64,000 bases of DNA from Fonticella tunisiensis (GCF_004364155.1 NZ_SOAZ01000008.1:61621-125620); one strand, 5' to 3'. Shown: positions 35,834 to 46,101, counted from the stretch's first letter. The notes: generated by a model from the letters alone, not told the origin. Translations and numbers: made by a program.

Positions 35834-36512
35834 AAACCTTTTGATTAAGGATATACCCCTTGACGACAGGCCCAGAGAAAGGCTTATAAAAAATGGACCT
35901 GAAGCCCTTTCTGATGCTGAACTCCTGGCTATTATATTAAGAACTGGAACAAAGTCAGAAAGTGCAATAAATATTGCAAACAGATTAATAAGTTCCTACG
36001 ATGGCCTTAAGTTTCTATGCAGCTGTTCTGTGCAGGAGTTGAGCAGTATAAAAGGTATTGGAAGCGCCAAAGCTGCTCAGATCAAAGCTGCAGTAGAACT
36101 TGGGAGAAGGCTCAGAAGTTTTCGATCGGGTCCGGCCCCAAGGATTGGAAAACCAGAAGACGCGGCATGGCTGGTTATGGAGGATATGAGATATTTAAAC
36201 AAAGAGCATTTGAAGGTCATTTTTCTAAATACTAAAAATGTTGTTATAGACGTTAAAGACATATCTATAGGAAGTTTAAATTCCTCTATAGTGCATCCAA
36301 GGGAAGTTTATTCAGAAGCGATAAGAAAGATTAGTTCATCAATAATTGTATGCCATAACCATCCTTCTGGCGATCCTTCTCCAAGCCAGGAAGACATAAG
36401 CATAACAAAAAGGCTGTGGGAAGTTGGAAAGCTCGTTGGAATAGAGCTTCTTGACCATATCATCATAGGTGATGGCAACTATATAAGCCTTAAAGAAAAG
36501 GGCATAATATAA
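35823..36512 (+). CDS. radC: RadC family protein (JAB/MPN domain)
   Basis: A 229-residue protein. The N-terminal part contains a helix-hairpin-helix (SIKGIGSAKAAQIKAA). The C-terminal JAB metal site reads CHNHPSGDPSPSQED near 177. A DNA repair role in the family is doubtful, and the true activity is unknown. It overlaps maf and precedes mreB in the usual maf-radC-mreBCD order. Confidence 0.95.
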   Translation: MGNKNLLIKDIPLDDRPRERLIKNGPEALSDAELLAIILRTGTKSESAINIANRLISSYDGLKFLCSCSVQELSSIKGIGSAKAAQIKAAVELGRRLRSFRSGPAPRIGKPEDAAWLVMEDMRYLNKEHLKVIFLNTKNVVIDVKDISIGSLNSSIVHPREVYSEAIRKISSSIIVCHNHPSGDPSPSQEDISITKRLWEVGKLVGIELLDHIIIGDGNYISLKEKGII

Positions 36513-36549
36513 ATAATATAATTTGAACTAATTGGAAGGAGTAGACAAA

Positions 36550-37590
36550 ATGGCATTATTTGGATTTAACAAGGACATTGGAATAGACTTGGGTACTGCG
36601 AATACTTTAATTTATGTAAAGGGCAAAGGAATAGTGCTCAGAGAACCATCTGTTGTGGCAATTAAGAAAGAAAATGCAAAGGAAGTATTGGCGGTTGGTG
36701 ACGAAGCTAAAGAGATGATAGGAAGGACACCTGGAAATATTGTGGCGATAAGACCCTTAAGGGATGGAGTTATTGCAGACTTCGACATAACACAGATGAT
36801 GATCAAAAAATTCATTGAGAAAGTTACAAAGAAGGGAATTATTGGAGGTAGGCCAAGAATTATCGTATGCTTCCCATCAGGTGTGACAGAAGTAGAAAGA
36901 AAGGCAATTTACGAGGCGACGATGCAGGCGGGGGCAAGCAAGGTTCATATGATGGAAGAGCCTATGGCGGCTGCAATTGGTGCAGGACTTCCTGTTAATG
37001 AACCTACTGGAAGTATGGTAGTCGATATAGGAGGAGGAACAACCGAGGTAGCCATTATCTCTCTTCAGGGTATTGTAACAAGCAAGTCACTTAGAATTGC
37101 TGGAGACGAACTTGACCAATCAATTGTCGCATATATAAAGAGGGAATATAATCTTATGATTGGTGAAAGAACTGCTGAGCAGGTAAAAATACAAATTGGA
37201 TCGGCTTTCCCTGAAGAAGAAGAAAAGACTATGGAAATTAAAGGAAGAGACCTTGTATCAGGACTTCCAAAGGTTATAACGATATCATCCGAGGAGATAA
37301 GAACTGCAATTAAAGAGCCTGTCACTGCTATTATAGATGCAATTAAATCTACACTTGAAAAAACTCCACCTGAACTTGCCGCAGATGTTATGGATAGAGG
37401 TATAATGCTAACCGGTGGAGGTGCATTGCTTAAGGGGCTTGATAAGTTAATCAACAAGGAAACTCATATGCCAGTAAATATAGCTGAAAACCCCCTTGAC
37501 TGTGTTGTTTTAGGTGCTGGAAAGGCGTTGGATTATTTTGATAAACTTGATTCAGGAAAAGGTTATGTTTCATATCAAGTATCCAGATAG
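36550..37590 (+). CDS. mreB: Rod shape-determining protein MreB
   Basis: A 346-residue actin-like ATPase forming filaments under the membrane that guide lateral wall synthesis. The actin-fold phosphate loops are IDLGTANT (near 12) and [10 protein letters not shown] (near 165). Start 36550 follows GGAAGGAG at good spacing; an upstream TTG is rejected. It heads the mreBCD-PBP2 operon. Confidence 0.96.
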   Translation: MALFGFNKDIGIDLGTANTLIYVKGKGIVLREPSVVAIKKENAKEVLAVGDEAKEMIGRTPGNIVAIRPLRDGVIADFDITQMMIKKFIEKVTKKGIIGGRPRIIVCFPSGVTEVERKAIYEATMQAGASKVHMMEEPMAAAIGAGLPVNEPTGSMVVDIGGGTTEVAIISLQGIVTSKSLRIAGDELDQSIVAYIKREYNLMIGERTAEQVKIQIGSAFPEEEEKTMEIKGRDLVSGLPKVITISSEEIRTAIKEPVTAIIDAIKSTLEKTPPELAADVMDRGIMLTGGGALLKGLDKLINKETHMPVNIAENPLDCVVLGAGKALDYFDKLDSGKGYVSYQVSR

Positions 37591-37613
37591 GACCAGATAG
37601 GAGAGGAATCTAA

Positions 37614-38450
37614 ATGAATTTTTTAAAGAACAAGTTACTTACCATAGTACTTGTTCTTTGTCTTGCATTTACAATTTTCATAGGAGTAACTGCAAACGCA
37701 AGAAAAAATACAGGTGCAGTACCTGGAGTAGTTACTTCGATAATAGCTCCGATACAAAAGTATATATATGCAGCAGGACAAAGGATAGGTAATATATTTC
37801 ATTTTGTATCCTCAGTTTCAACTGCTTATTCTGAAAACATAAGATTGAAGTCTGAAGTTAAAAGTCTTCAGCAAAAATTAGTAGAATATGATACCTATAA
37901 AAGACAAAATGAAGAGCTAAATAAACTTCTGGGATTTAAGAATCAGAGAAATGATTTAAAGTTTGTAGGTGCGAACGTCATCGGAAAATCAGGTGAAAAC
38001 TGGTTTGATATTCTTATAATTGATGTCGGAAAGGCTGATGGAGTAGCGGAAGGGCAGTATGTTGTAACAAACGATGGCCTTGTTGGTAAGATAATAGAGA
38101 CAACTTACAACACATCGAAAGTTATGACTATACTGGATGAGAGAATCAACGTACCTGCAAGGCTCTCATCTGCCGGCGAAGATGGAATAGTTACAGGCAT
38201 GCAATCAAATAATAATTATATAAGGGCCGCAAAAATGAACTATCTTCCAGTAGATTCCAAAGCACAGCAGGGAGATATAGCAATTACTTCAAACATCATA
38301 AAGGATGACAGCGTTTTTATACCTGCTGGAATTATAATCGGAACAGTACAGAGTTTGGTAAATGAGAAGCCTAACCTTGAAAAAGCGGCTATATTAAAGC
38401 CAGCTGTTGATTTTTCCAGCGTTGAGAAGGTATTTGTAATAACAAGGTAA
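37614..38450 (+). CDS. mreC: Rod shape-determining protein MreC
   Basis: A 278-residue elongasome scaffold. The N-terminal span is at about 8-25, a coiled coil at about 75-105 (ENIRLKSEVKSLQQKL region), then the periplasm-type beta domain with GKSGENWFD and VVTNDGLVGKI. The gene lies 23 nt after mreB. Confidence 0.95.
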   Translation: MNFLKNKLLTIVLVLCLAFTIFIGVTANARKNTGAVPGVVTSIIAPIQKYIYAAGQRIGNIFHFVSSVSTAYSENIRLKSEVKSLQQKLVEYDTYKRQNEELNKLLGFKNQRNDLKFVGANVIGKSGENWFDILIIDVGKADGVAEGQYVVTNDGLVGKIIETTYNTSKVMTILDERINVPARLSSAGEDGIVTGMQSNNNYIRAAKMNYLPVDSKAQQGDIAITSNIIKDDSVFIPAGIIIGTVQSLVNEKPNLEKAAILKPAVDFSSVEKVFVITR

Positions 38451-38465
38451 AAGGAGCCAAAGAAT

Positions 38466-38972
38466 GTGAAGAAGTTTTTATTTCTGTTCTTGATTTCAAT
38501 TTTTATAATAATGATTCAATCAGCCGTCTTTGCCCGTATATCAATTATGGGCACCAGCCTTGATTTAGTCTTTGTATATATCATATGCTTTTCATTGATA
38601 AGGGATAGCGTTGAAAGTGTTATAGTTGCTTTATTCACCGGGGTAATTAAAGATTCCCTTTTCCCCGGGTTATTTGGTTTAAATACTTTAATTTACATAT
38701 TAATAGCATATCTTGTAGGATTTATTCAGAGGAGAATATATAAAGACAGTATCATGATTCCTTCTTTTTTTACTTTCATTTTAACATATATTAAAGGTTT
38801 TATATATATTTTTTTCTTTCATATAATGTCCTACAAATTTAACATAAGAGAATATGCTCTTGGTATAATTTTGCTTGAAGCTATTTATAACTCGATTGTT
38901 AGCATACTTATTTATAAGCTTGTTTTGAAATTTGATTCCTTGAGGATATTGAAGCACCACTGGAAATTTTAA
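38466..38972 (+). CDS. mreD: Rod shape-determining protein MreD
   Basis: A 168-residue integral membrane protein with about five spans. It is recognised by position, hydrophobicity and the central GVIKDSLFPGLFGLNTL segment typical of MreD. The start is GTG 38466 after AAAGGAG. Confidence 0.93.
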   Translation: MKKFLFLFLISIFIIMIQSAVFARISIMGTSLDLVFVYIICFSLIRDSVESVIVALFTGVIKDSLFPGLFGLNTLIYILIAYLVGFIQRRIYKDSIMIPSFFTFILTYIKGFIYIFFFHIMSYKFNIREYALGIILLEAIYNSIVSILIYKLVLKFDSLRILKHHWKF

Positions 38973-38987
38973 ATAAGGATGATTCTT

Positions 38988-41570
38988 ATGAAAAAAAAGT
39001 TTAATAGAATTACTGCCTTTCTCGTTGTGGTAATGCTGGTGTTTGGTATAATTTTATCAAGGCTTGTACATATACAATTAATAAACGGAGATTACTATAG
39101 AGAAATGGCAGAAGCTATGGGAGAAAAACCTAAAACAGAAATAGCACCACGTGGAGAACTTTTAGACAGAAATGGTAAAAAACTTGCTACAAACAAGCTT
39201 AGTTTTGCAATTACCTATAGTTATCCAGCTAATAAAAAAGATGAAGATGAATTGAATAAAAGTTTGATAGAATTTATAAATATCATTTATCAAAACAATG
39301 ACCAGAGTAAGCTGATTATAAATACTTTTCCAATTAATTATGATTCAATAACAAAAGAATTTGGTTATAGTTTTTCTTCAGATAGCAAGTTTGATGTTTA
39401 TAAAAAAATAAAAAACTTTAAAGATAATAATGACATCAAAACAAGTTTTGATAAGAATTTCGATTATTCGCTAATAGAGAATATGGATAATAAGCTTAAA
39501 ACAATAAGCAAAGATAAAATAAATGATGAAATAAAAACCTTTGATGAAAAATATCTTGCAGACTTTAATCCGAATTACGATGCTGAAGAAGCCTTCTATA
39601 GGATTGCCGAGGAATACAAGCTTGTATCGATAGATGAATATGGCAAGATTACATATAAGTATAGTTTAGCTAAAGAGGATACTGAAAAGCTTCATAGAGT
39701 TGTTGCTTTAAGATACTTACTAAAAAGCGCTGAATATAGGCAATATAAGGATGTATATATAGCAAAAAACGTTTCTAAGGAAACGGTATGGGAGATACAG
39801 ATAAAGAGCAATACGCTTTATGGAATAACGAGTCAGGTAAACCCAATAAGATATTATCCATATGGAGAAGTTGGATCTGCCTTTCTTGGATATATGGGGA
39901 AAATAAGCAACGCTGAGGCCTATGAAAGGTTGGGGTATGACGTAAGTGAGGAGCTTGTGGGAGTAAGTGGCCTGGAGTATGCGCTGGAAAATAGGGAGCA
40001 TAATGAATATGGTATACAACTTAGGGGTGAACCGGGAGTAAGTTATGTAAAAGTAGATAAATTAGGCAGAGTTATAGAAGAAGCTGCTAATATAGAACCT
40101 ATATCAGGTGACACAGTAGTAACGACCATAGATATAGATATGCAGGCTGCTGCTGAAAAAGCCCTTGATGATATCATGGCCAGGATAAGAGATGGAGGAT
40201 TTGCTGAAAGGTTTAGGGCTCAGAGAGGTGCTGTGGTAGCAATGGATATTCACACGGGAGAGATACTTGTGCTTGCAAGCAGGCCAGGATATGACCCAAA
40301 CTATTTTGCAGAATCTGGAAGACCTCAGGACGATGAAATTATTAAAAAATATCTCCTTGATAATCCTGAAGAGCTAAACAACGACCCATATGATACAATT
40401 CCAAGGCCAATGTTTAACTATGCAACTCAGGGCGCTGTAATACCTGGCTCAACATTTAAACCATTTACTGCAATTGTAGGCCTTGAAGAAGGCGTAATTA
40501 ACAGGAACACAACAGTTTATGATGATGGTACATATGAATATGCAAAGGGTGCGCCTCCAATCAAATGCTGGATATATGGAGACAAAGGTATTGGACATGG
40601 AACTGTTAATGTTGTTGAGGCTTTAAAGGTTTCATGCAATTATTTCTTTAATGAAGTTGGTAACAGGCTGGGGTTTGATAGATTTGCTGAATGGGCCAGG
40701 AAATTTGGATTGACAAGGGATGAAAACAATAGGAGGCCAAGTACGGGTATTGAAATAAATGAATCTACGGGAAGTGTTGGAACTCCAGAGGAAATAAGGA
40801 AGAATATGGCCAAAAGTGTAATGAAAGATATAATCAACACTTTAAAAAGTTCGAAATACGGTGGTTATACAATAGAGTATGGAACAGCATACTACGATGA
40901 GTTATTCAATATGCTTGTGGAAGGTAGTTATGACGAAAAGAAGATTAATGAGTTGGGATACACCAATAAGGCAGCTAAAAACTATATTAAGAGCAAAATA
41001 GAGCTTGTCAGGAAAAATGCAATAAATAAAGTAGATGTACTAAATATGGCTATGGGACAGGGTTATGTAGCTTTAACTCCGGTGCAGATGGCTCAGTACC
41101 TTGCAAGCATTTTAAATGGAGGTACGAGATATAAGGCCCATCTGGTTAAAAGGGTTTTAAACTCCGATGGTTCCATTAAGAAGGAAATTGAACCGGAAGT
41201 TCTTAGCAAAATCAACTTAAAAAAAGAAAACGTGGACATGGTAATTGAAGGTATGGGAAAGGTTACACAGGAGCTTGGAGGTACGGCAAGAGTAATTTAC
41301 AGCACATACCCGATAAAGACAGGAGGTAAAACAGGCACTGCCCAGCCAGGATCAGATAAGATAGAACAGTATAGAGATAACTATGCCTGGTTTATAAGCT
41401 TTGCGCCACTTGATAACCCTCAAATCGTTGTAGTGACTGTCATATATGACGGAGGTCACGGAAATTATGCGGCAGGTGTTGCGAAAGAGATCTATGATGT
41501 ATACTTCAAGGATGACCTTAGAATGCAGGATTATCTTGCTAAGAAGGCGCAGGCTGTTGAAGGTCAGTAA
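38988..41570 (+). CDS. mrdA: Penicillin-binding protein 2 (class B, elongation)
   Basis: An 860-residue transpeptidase that crosslinks lateral wall peptidoglycan with RodA. There is an N-terminal span (about 10-28), a dimerisation domain and a transpeptidase domain with GSTFKPF (Ser near 488), SCN (near 549) and KTGTAQ (near 780). It is longer than the usual 600-700 residues: there are Lys/Asp-rich insertions at about 85-240 and between the SxN and KTG motifs (about 585-680), as in clostridial homologues. AAGGATGA fits the start at 38988 better than the ATG at 38979. Confidence 0.94.
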   Translation: MKKKFNRITAFLVVVMLVFGIILSRLVHIQLINGDYYREMAEAMGEKPKTEIAPRGELLDRNGKKLATNKLSFAITYSYPANKKDEDELNKSLIEFINIIYQNNDQSKLIINTFPINYDSITKEFGYSFSSDSKFDVYKKIKNFKDNNDIKTSFDKNFDYSLIENMDNKLKTISKDKINDEIKTFDEKYLADFNPNYDAEEAFYRIAEEYKLVSIDEYGKITYKYSLAKEDTEKLHRVVALRYLLKSAEYRQYKDVYIAKNVSKETVWEIQIKSNTLYGITSQVNPIRYYPYGEVGSAFLGYMGKISNAEAYERLGYDVSEELVGVSGLEYALENREHNEYGIQLRGEPGVSYVKVDKLGRVIEEAANIEPISGDTVVTTIDIDMQAAAEKALDDIMARIRDGGFAERFRAQRGAVVAMDIHTGEILVLASRPGYDPNYFAESGRPQDDEIIKKYLLDNPEELNNDPYDTIPRPMFNYATQGAVIPGSTFKPFTAIVGLEEGVINRNTTVYDDGTYEYAKGAPPIKCWIYGDKGIGHGTVNVVEALKVSCNYFFNEVGNRLGFDRFAEWARKFGLTRDENNRRPSTGIEINESTGSVGTPEEIRKNMAKSVMKDIINTLKSSKYGGYTIEYGTAYYDELFNMLVEGSYDEKKINELGYTNKAAKNYIKSKIELVRKNAINKVDVLNMAMGQGYVALTPVQMAQYLASILNGGTRYKAHLVKRVLNSDGSIKKEIEPEVLSKINLKKENVDMVIEGMGKVTQELGGTARVIYSTYPIKTGGKTGTAQPGSDKIEQYRDNYAWFISFAPLDNPQIVVVTVIYDGGHGNYAAGVAKEIYDVYFKDDLRMQDYLAKKAQAVEGQ

Positions 41571-42035
41571 AATTTTTAAAAAGTGGACTTTTAAAGAGAA
41601 GGTTTGCAGGATTTTTCTGACATTTTGACATATTGTTAAGAAACAAACCATAGGAAATCACGAAAATATTGTAATAAAATTTTGGCGAAACAATTAGAAT
41701 TTCTAAGAGAAGAGGTGGCTGAAAAGCTAAAGTGTCAATTCGTTATATTTGAACGTGTACTAGTTTAACGAATTGACTAAGCTTGTTGGCCACCTCGCGT
41801 TTTAGAAATTCTTTAGGGATGTTACGATAAAGTAAATATATTTTTAAAAATATCTTAAATTCACTGCCTCGCTTGTACAGAAGATTAGGTTAGTCTAATT
41901 AGTTTGAAAAATATATTTTTATGTTAATATATGTATGATAAAATTGTAATTAGTAGATAAAATAATTCTGGATTAAAGAAGGAAAATTGGATAATATGAA
42001 GAATTATAAAATATATGCTACATCTGGAGGTTTCT
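41571..42035. other. Intergenic region with a large nested stem-loop
   Basis: 465 bp between the PBP2 gene and minC. It contains the nested inverted repeat at 41696-41812. AT-rich sequence follows, with a small hairpin ATTAG/CTAAT (about 41886-41901) and likely the minC promoter. No ORF is supported. Confidence 0.55.
41696..41812. ncRNA. 117-nt nested three-part stem-loop of unknown function
   Basis: Three perfect pairings are nested: AGAATTTCTAA (41696-41706) with TTAGAAATTCT (41802-41812), 11 bp; GAGGTGGC (41712-41719) with GCCACCTC (41789-41796), 8 bp; and GTCAATTCGTTA (41734-41745) with TAACGAATTGAC (41766-41777), 12 bp, plus AGCT/AGCT. Internal loops are small and the apical loop is 20 nt. 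This is either a structured RNA or a small non-autonomous element. No match to a known RNA class is recognised. Confidence 0.65.
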
Positions 42036-42659
42036 ATGAGCAGTATAAACATAAAAGGATATAGGGATGGGCTAAAGGTTTATGTTAATTCATGCAGCTA
42101 CCAGCAGCTTAGAGAAGAATTGGCTCAAAGAATAATGAGGGCAAGGGATTTTTTCACAGGATGCAGGATGTACATAGTAGATGAACAAAAAAATATATCC
42201 TTAGATTGCTACCGCGAAATAGAGAATTATCTTAGAGAGGAGTTTGGAATAACTTTATTATATCAGAAGGGTGATAAAGAAGAGAAAAAAGAGAAGATTT
42301 TTTCAGGTATATATGAGGGAAGAACAAAATTCTTTAAAAATACAATAAGGTCAGGACAGCGCATAACCTACAATGGTAATATAGTTGTAATTGGTGATAT
42401 TAATTCAGGTGCTGAAATCGTAGCAAATGGCAATATCATCGTGCTCGGAACGCTTAGGGGTATGGCTCACGCAGGCTATAATGGCAATAAAAGAGCTTTT
42501 GTTGCCGCCTACATTCTTCAGCCTTCCCAGTTAAGGATAGCTGACATTATTGCAAGGTCACCGGATGAAAGAACTGAAAAATCCAGTATACCTGAAGTTG
42601 CAAGGATAAAAGACGATATCATTATTATTGAACCCTATTTACCAAACAAATACTTATAA
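42036..42659 (+). CDS. minC: Septum site-determining protein MinC
   Basis: A 207-residue division inhibitor that blocks FtsZ assembly away from midcell. The N-terminal domain (1-95) starts MSSINIKGYRDG. The C-terminal beta-helix (about 105-200) has the YNGNIVVIGDINSGAEIVA and GTLRGMAHAG strands that bind MinD. TGGAGG sits 5 nt or so before ATG 42036; the upstream ATG at 42015 has none. Confidence 0.95.
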   Translation: MSSINIKGYRDGLKVYVNSCSYQQLREELAQRIMRARDFFTGCRMYIVDEQKNISLDCYREIENYLREEFGITLLYQKGDKEEKKEKIFSGIYEGRTKFFKNTIRSGQRITYNGNIVVIGDINSGAEIVANGNIIVLGTLRGMAHAGYNGNKRAFVAAYILQPSQLRIADIIARSPDERTEKSSIPEVARIKDDIIIIEPYLPNKYL

Positions 42660-42677
42660 CTTGGAGGGATTTAAAGT

Positions 42678-43472
42678 ATGGGCATATCTATAGTTGTTAC
42701 ATCTGGAAAAGGTGGAGTTGGAAAAACTACAACAACTGCTAATATAGGTACTGCACTCGCTATGCTTGGGAAAAAAGTTGTTGTTGTGGATGCCGATACA
42801 GGGTTAAGAAACCTTGATTTACATTTAGGATTAGAAAATAGAATAGTTTATAATCTTATAGACGTAGCAGAGGGAACTTGCAGGCTAAAGCAGGCACTTA
42901 TAAAGGATAAAAGGTTTGACAACCTTTTTCTTCTTCCAACGGCGCAGACTAAGGACAAAACGGCAATTACACCATCACAAATGCAAAATATCGTTGAAAC
43001 ATTAAAGGGCGAGTTTGATTATGTCATTATCGACTGTCCAGCAGGAATTGAACATGGTTTTGAAAATGCAGTGGCCGGTGCCGATAGGGCTATTATAGTT
43101 ACAACTCCTGAAGTCTCGGCTGTAAGGGATGCCGATAGAATTATCGGTAAAATTGAGGCCAAGGGGCTTGATGACCATCAACTTATTATTAACAGAATAA
43201 AATATGAAATGACAAAAAAAGGTGAGATGCTCAATATAGAGGATATGACGGATATTCTTGCAATAAAACTTCTGGGAATAGTACCTGATGATGAAAAAAT
43301 TGTAGTTTCTACTAATAGGGGTGAGCCAGCAGTAACGGATGATCATTCAAAAGCTGGACAGGCTTACAAAAACATAGCAAGAAGGATTCTGGGAGAAGAA
43401 GTACCGTTTTTGGATCTGGAAGATGAAAATACAGGTTTCTTTGGTGTTCTTAAAAAATTGTTTAAAAGATAG
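42678..43472 (+). CDS. minD: Septum site-determining ATPase MinD
   Basis: A 264-residue membrane-binding ATPase. The deviant Walker A GKGGVGKT is at 10-17, with the DADTGLRNLD switch, and a C-terminal amphipathic membrane helix (FFGVLKKLFKR). It recruits MinC and is released by MinE. It lies 18 nt after minC. Confidence 0.97.
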   Translation: MGISIVVTSGKGGVGKTTTTANIGTALAMLGKKVVVVDADTGLRNLDLHLGLENRIVYNLIDVAEGTCRLKQALIKDKRFDNLFLLPTAQTKDKTAITPSQMQNIVETLKGEFDYVIIDCPAGIEHGFENAVAGADRAIIVTTPEVSAVRDADRIIGKIEAKGLDDHQLIINRIKYEMTKKGEMLNIEDMTDILAIKLLGIVPDDEKIVVSTNRGEPAVTDDHSKAGQAYKNIARRILGEEVPFLDLEDENTGFFGVLKKLFKR

Positions 43473-43483
43473 GAGGGGATTGT

Positions 43484-43756
43484 ATGGATTTATTTAAAAT
43501 TTTTAGCAAGGAATCTCCATCCAAAGATGTTGCCAAGGAAAGGTTGAAGCTTATACTCATTCACGATAGAGCCAACGTTTCACCTCAATTTTTAGAAATG
43601 GTAAAGGGTGATATAATAAGGGTTATATCCGATTACGCTGAAATTGATCAGGACGGTCTTGAGATAAAGTTGACCAGGACGGGAGAACAAAACTCCAGCA
43701 CTCCGGCCCTTGTTGCAAACATACCAATAAAGAAAATGAAGGATATGGGGAGATAA
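43484..43756 (+). CDS. minE: Cell division topological specificity factor MinE
   Basis: A 90-residue protein that stimulates MinD ATPase and drives pole-to-pole oscillation. The contact region is AKERLKLILIHDRANVSP, split by the conserved Arg/Lys residues. minCDE with MinE, rather than only DivIVA, implies an oscillating Min system. The stop is inside a terminator stem. Confidence 0.95.
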   Translation: MDLFKIFSKESPSKDVAKERLKLILIHDRANVSPQFLEMVKGDIIRVISDYAEIDQDGLEIKLTRTGEQNSSTPALVANIPIKKMKDMGR

Positions 43757-43777
43757 GATCATGTCTTATCTCTTTTT
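43750..43777 (+). terminator. Terminator of minCDE
   Basis: GAGATAAGA/TCTTATCTC with loop TCATG and five T residues; it overlaps the minE stop codon. Confidence 0.85.
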
Positions 43778-43838
43778 CATTTTTTGTTAGTAGAAAAAAA
43801 TGATATAATTTGGTATTATACAATATGAGGTGTTATAA

Positions 43839-44966
43839 ATGAAAATGAACAGGAAGCTTTTCAAATATCTTGATTACAGCATTTTATTTAGTGTAATTGC
43901 AATAGCTATACTTGGAACTATTTCAATAGGATTTGCAACAAACGCTATATCATTCCAACCACCATATATTAACTTAAGTGCATCAAGAACTTTTATAACT
44001 CAGATCATATGGTTCATCATAGCCAGTGCTGCTGGATTTTACATTTTAATCATTGACTATAATGTTATCGGAGGATATTATAAAATATTATATGTCGGGA
44101 TAAATATTTTGCTTTTGCTTGTTTTATTAGTCGGCTCTGAGAGAAACGGAGCAAAGGCCTGGCTTGGAGTTGGTTCTCTTGGAATTCAGCCCTCTGAGTT
44201 TGCAAAGATTATAACGATCATTACGCTGGCTAAGATTATGGAGGATATGGAAAATATAAACACTCCAAAGAATCTTGGGAAAATAGCACTGTATGCTCTT
44301 ATACCAATAGGACTTATTCAGCTGCAGCCTGACACAGGGACGAACCTTATATTTGCAATGACTATACTCGGCATGCTCTTTGTTGCGGGTCTTGATTTAA
44401 AGTTTATCTATGGAGGTCTTATTGCAGCTATTTCGGGAGTCCTGGTTTTGTGGAACTTTGATATACTTGAACCGTACCAGAAGAATAGAATACTTGTATT
44501 TTTCAAACCTGAACTTGACAGGCTTGGAAGCGGGTATAATGCAATGCTTGCAAAAATGGCGGTTGGCTCAGGAAAGTTTTTCTCTCTATTTTCATCCAGC
44601 GATGCTCTGTCAGGTGGAAAGTTTATACCTGAAGCCCATACGGATTTTATATTCACTGTATTTGCTGAAAGGTGGGGATTTCTTGGCTCTGTAATTTTAC
44701 TTGCTCTGTATTTTAACATAATATTTAAGGGAATTAAGATTGCAAGAACTTCAAAGGATAAGTTTGGAACATACGTTGTATTTGGCGTTCTTTCCATGTT
44801 TACATTCCAGATACTTCAAAACATAGGCATGGATATAGGGCTGATGCCAATTACAGGAATACCTCTTCCCTTTATGAGCTATGGGGGAAGTTCTCTCCTT
44901 ACAAGCGTAGTGTCTATATCACTAATATTGAATGTAGGGATGAGGAGGCAGAAAATTAATTTTTAG
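43839..44966 (+). CDS. rodA: RodA/FtsW-family peptidoglycan glycosyltransferase
   Basis: A 375-residue polytopic SEDS protein (about ten spans) that polymerises lipid II during elongation. Family landmarks are the [13 protein letters not shown] segment, [10 protein letters not shown], and the C-terminal [15 protein letters not shown]. Its place in the shape/division block and its partner PBP2 upstream favour RodA over FtsW. GAGGTG precedes the start. Confidence 0.93.
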   Translation: MKMNRKLFKYLDYSILFSVIAIAILGTISIGFATNAISFQPPYINLSASRTFITQIIWFIIASAAGFYILIIDYNVIGGYYKILYVGINILLLLVLLVGSERNGAKAWLGVGSLGIQPSEFAKIITIITLAKIMEDMENINTPKNLGKIALYALIPIGLIQLQPDTGTNLIFAMTILGMLFVAGLDLKFIYGGLIAAISGVLVLWNFDILEPYQKNRILVFFKPELDRLGSGYNAMLAKMAVGSGKFFSLFSSSDALSGGKFIPEAHTDFIFTVFAERWGFLGSVILLALYFNIIFKGIKIARTSKDKFGTYVVFGVLSMFTFQILQNIGMDIGLMPITGIPLPFMSYGGSSLLTSVVSISLILNVGMRRQKINF

Positions 44967-44977
44967 GGGGGATTAGT

Positions 44978-45340
44978 TTGAATATAGCTCTTATTGCACA
45001 TGATAAAAAGAAGAATGAAATTGTGGAATTTGCAAAGGAATACAGTGAAGTGCTTAAAGATCACAAACTTTTTGCAACGGGAACAACCGGGAAGCTTATA
45101 AGCGAAGTAACAGGACTTAATGTTCACAGGTTTCTCTCCGGGCCCCTTGGTGGTGATCAACAAATAGGTGCCAGAATTGCCTGTAGAGAGATTGATTTCG
45201 TAATATTTTTAAGGGATCCATTAACAGCGCAGCCCCATGAACCGGATATAACTGCTCTTGTCAGGATATGTGATGTCCATAACGTGCCGGTTGCTACCAA
45301 TCTGGCTACGGCACACATTTTAATAAATTCGATAAAGTAG
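44978..45340 (+). CDS. mgsA: Methylglyoxal synthase
   Basis: A 120-residue enzyme turning dihydroxyacetone phosphate into methylglyoxal and phosphate. It shows [14 protein letters not shown], the phosphate loop TGTTGKLI (as ATGTTGK), [14 protein letters not shown] with the catalytic Asp, and [14 protein letters not shown]. The start is TTG 44978, 5 nt after AGGGGGG. It lies 11 nt downstream of rodA. Confidence 0.95.
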   Translation: MNIALIAHDKKKNEIVEFAKEYSEVLKDHKLFATGTTGKLISEVTGLNVHRFLSGPLGGDQQIGARIACREIDFVIFLRDPLTAQPHEPDITALVRICDVHNVPVATNLATAHILINSIK

Positions 45341-45344
45341 CTAA

Positions 45345-45374
45345 AAAGCAGCGTTGAAAATACGCTGTTTTTTT
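45345..45374 (+). terminator. Terminator after mgsA
   Basis: CAGCGT/ACGCTG (45349-45367) with a 7-nt loop and a T run; flanking A/T pairs extend the stem. Confidence 0.85.
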
Positions 45375-45390
45375 ATGTAATTTATTCATT

Positions 45391-45417
45391 ATCATATAAA
45401 TATAATATTTATATGAT
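45391..45417. promoter_or_regulatory. Perfect 27-nt palindrome upstream of spoIVFA
   Basis: ATCATATAAATAT - A - ATATTTATATGAT: 13-bp perfect arms around one base, ending 18 nt before the start of the spoIVFA-like gene and just before its ribosome binding site. It could be an operator, or part of a sporulation promoter. Confidence 0.5.
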
Positions 45418-45435
45418 ATGTTTGGAGGGAGTGTT

Positions 45436-46101
45436 ATGTACTATCAAAACCAATTTAACAGAAAAAAAACACAGAAAAGTTATTCAGTAAAGCTTGCGAA
45501 ACAACTTGGCATAATGCTTATATTTTTTGTAATATTGCTGCTATTTAAGTTTACAGATAATCCAAATACGGTAAAGATAAACAATAAAATACGTGAGATA
45601 TTTTATCAGGATATGACCAAGGAGGTAACCGAGGTCTTTAAAAATCGATTAGAAAGCAGCGAAGTAGTGTTTAACAATCTAATTAATAGAAATGATAAGA
45701 AAGGATTTAGTTTAGAGTTTTTACCTGTTGAAGGCAAGATAGTCTCCCAATTTGGTAAGACGGTTGATGAAACAACTAAAAAGGAAGTATTTAACAATGG
45801 AATTTTGATTGAAACCAAAGAAGGCAGCGATGTAAAGGCTGTGTTTGATGGAGTTGTTGAAAGCGTAGAGACCGGAACCGGACTTGTTACAATAGTTATT
45901 GACCATGGAAATCAATTTAAATCGGTGTACGGATTTTTATCGGATATTAAAGTGAATACTGATGACAGGGTTGTAAAGGGTACTGTTATAGGCAAAGCAG
46001 GAAAACCTGAAAATTCGAATTCTGTAAAGCTCTATTTTGAAGTAGATGATGGTAAGCAGCCGGTAAATCCCTTGAATTATCTTAAAGCAAGTACGAACTG
46101 A
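45436..46101 (+). CDS. spoIVFA: SpoIVFA-like protein (degenerate M23 domain)
   Basis: A 221-residue single-span protein (about 27-43) with a C-terminal LytM/M23 fold. The metal ligands of active M23 peptidases are missing: the HxxxD position reads NNGILIE. That is the hallmark of the non-enzymatic SpoIVFA, which holds the SpoIVFB protease in check during sporulation. It lies 7 nt before spoIVFB. Start 45436 follows GGAGGGAG. Confidence 0.85.
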   Translation: MYYQNQFNRKKTQKSYSVKLAKQLGIMLIFFVILLLFKFTDNPNTVKINNKIREIFYQDMTKEVTEVFKNRLESSEVVFNNLINRNDKKGFSLEFLPVEGKIVSQFGKTVDETTKKEVFNNGILIETKEGSDVKAVFDGVVESVETGTGLVTIVIDHGNQFKSVYGFLSDIKVNTDDRVVKGTVIGKAGKPENSNSVKLYFEVDDGKQPVNPLNYLKASTN

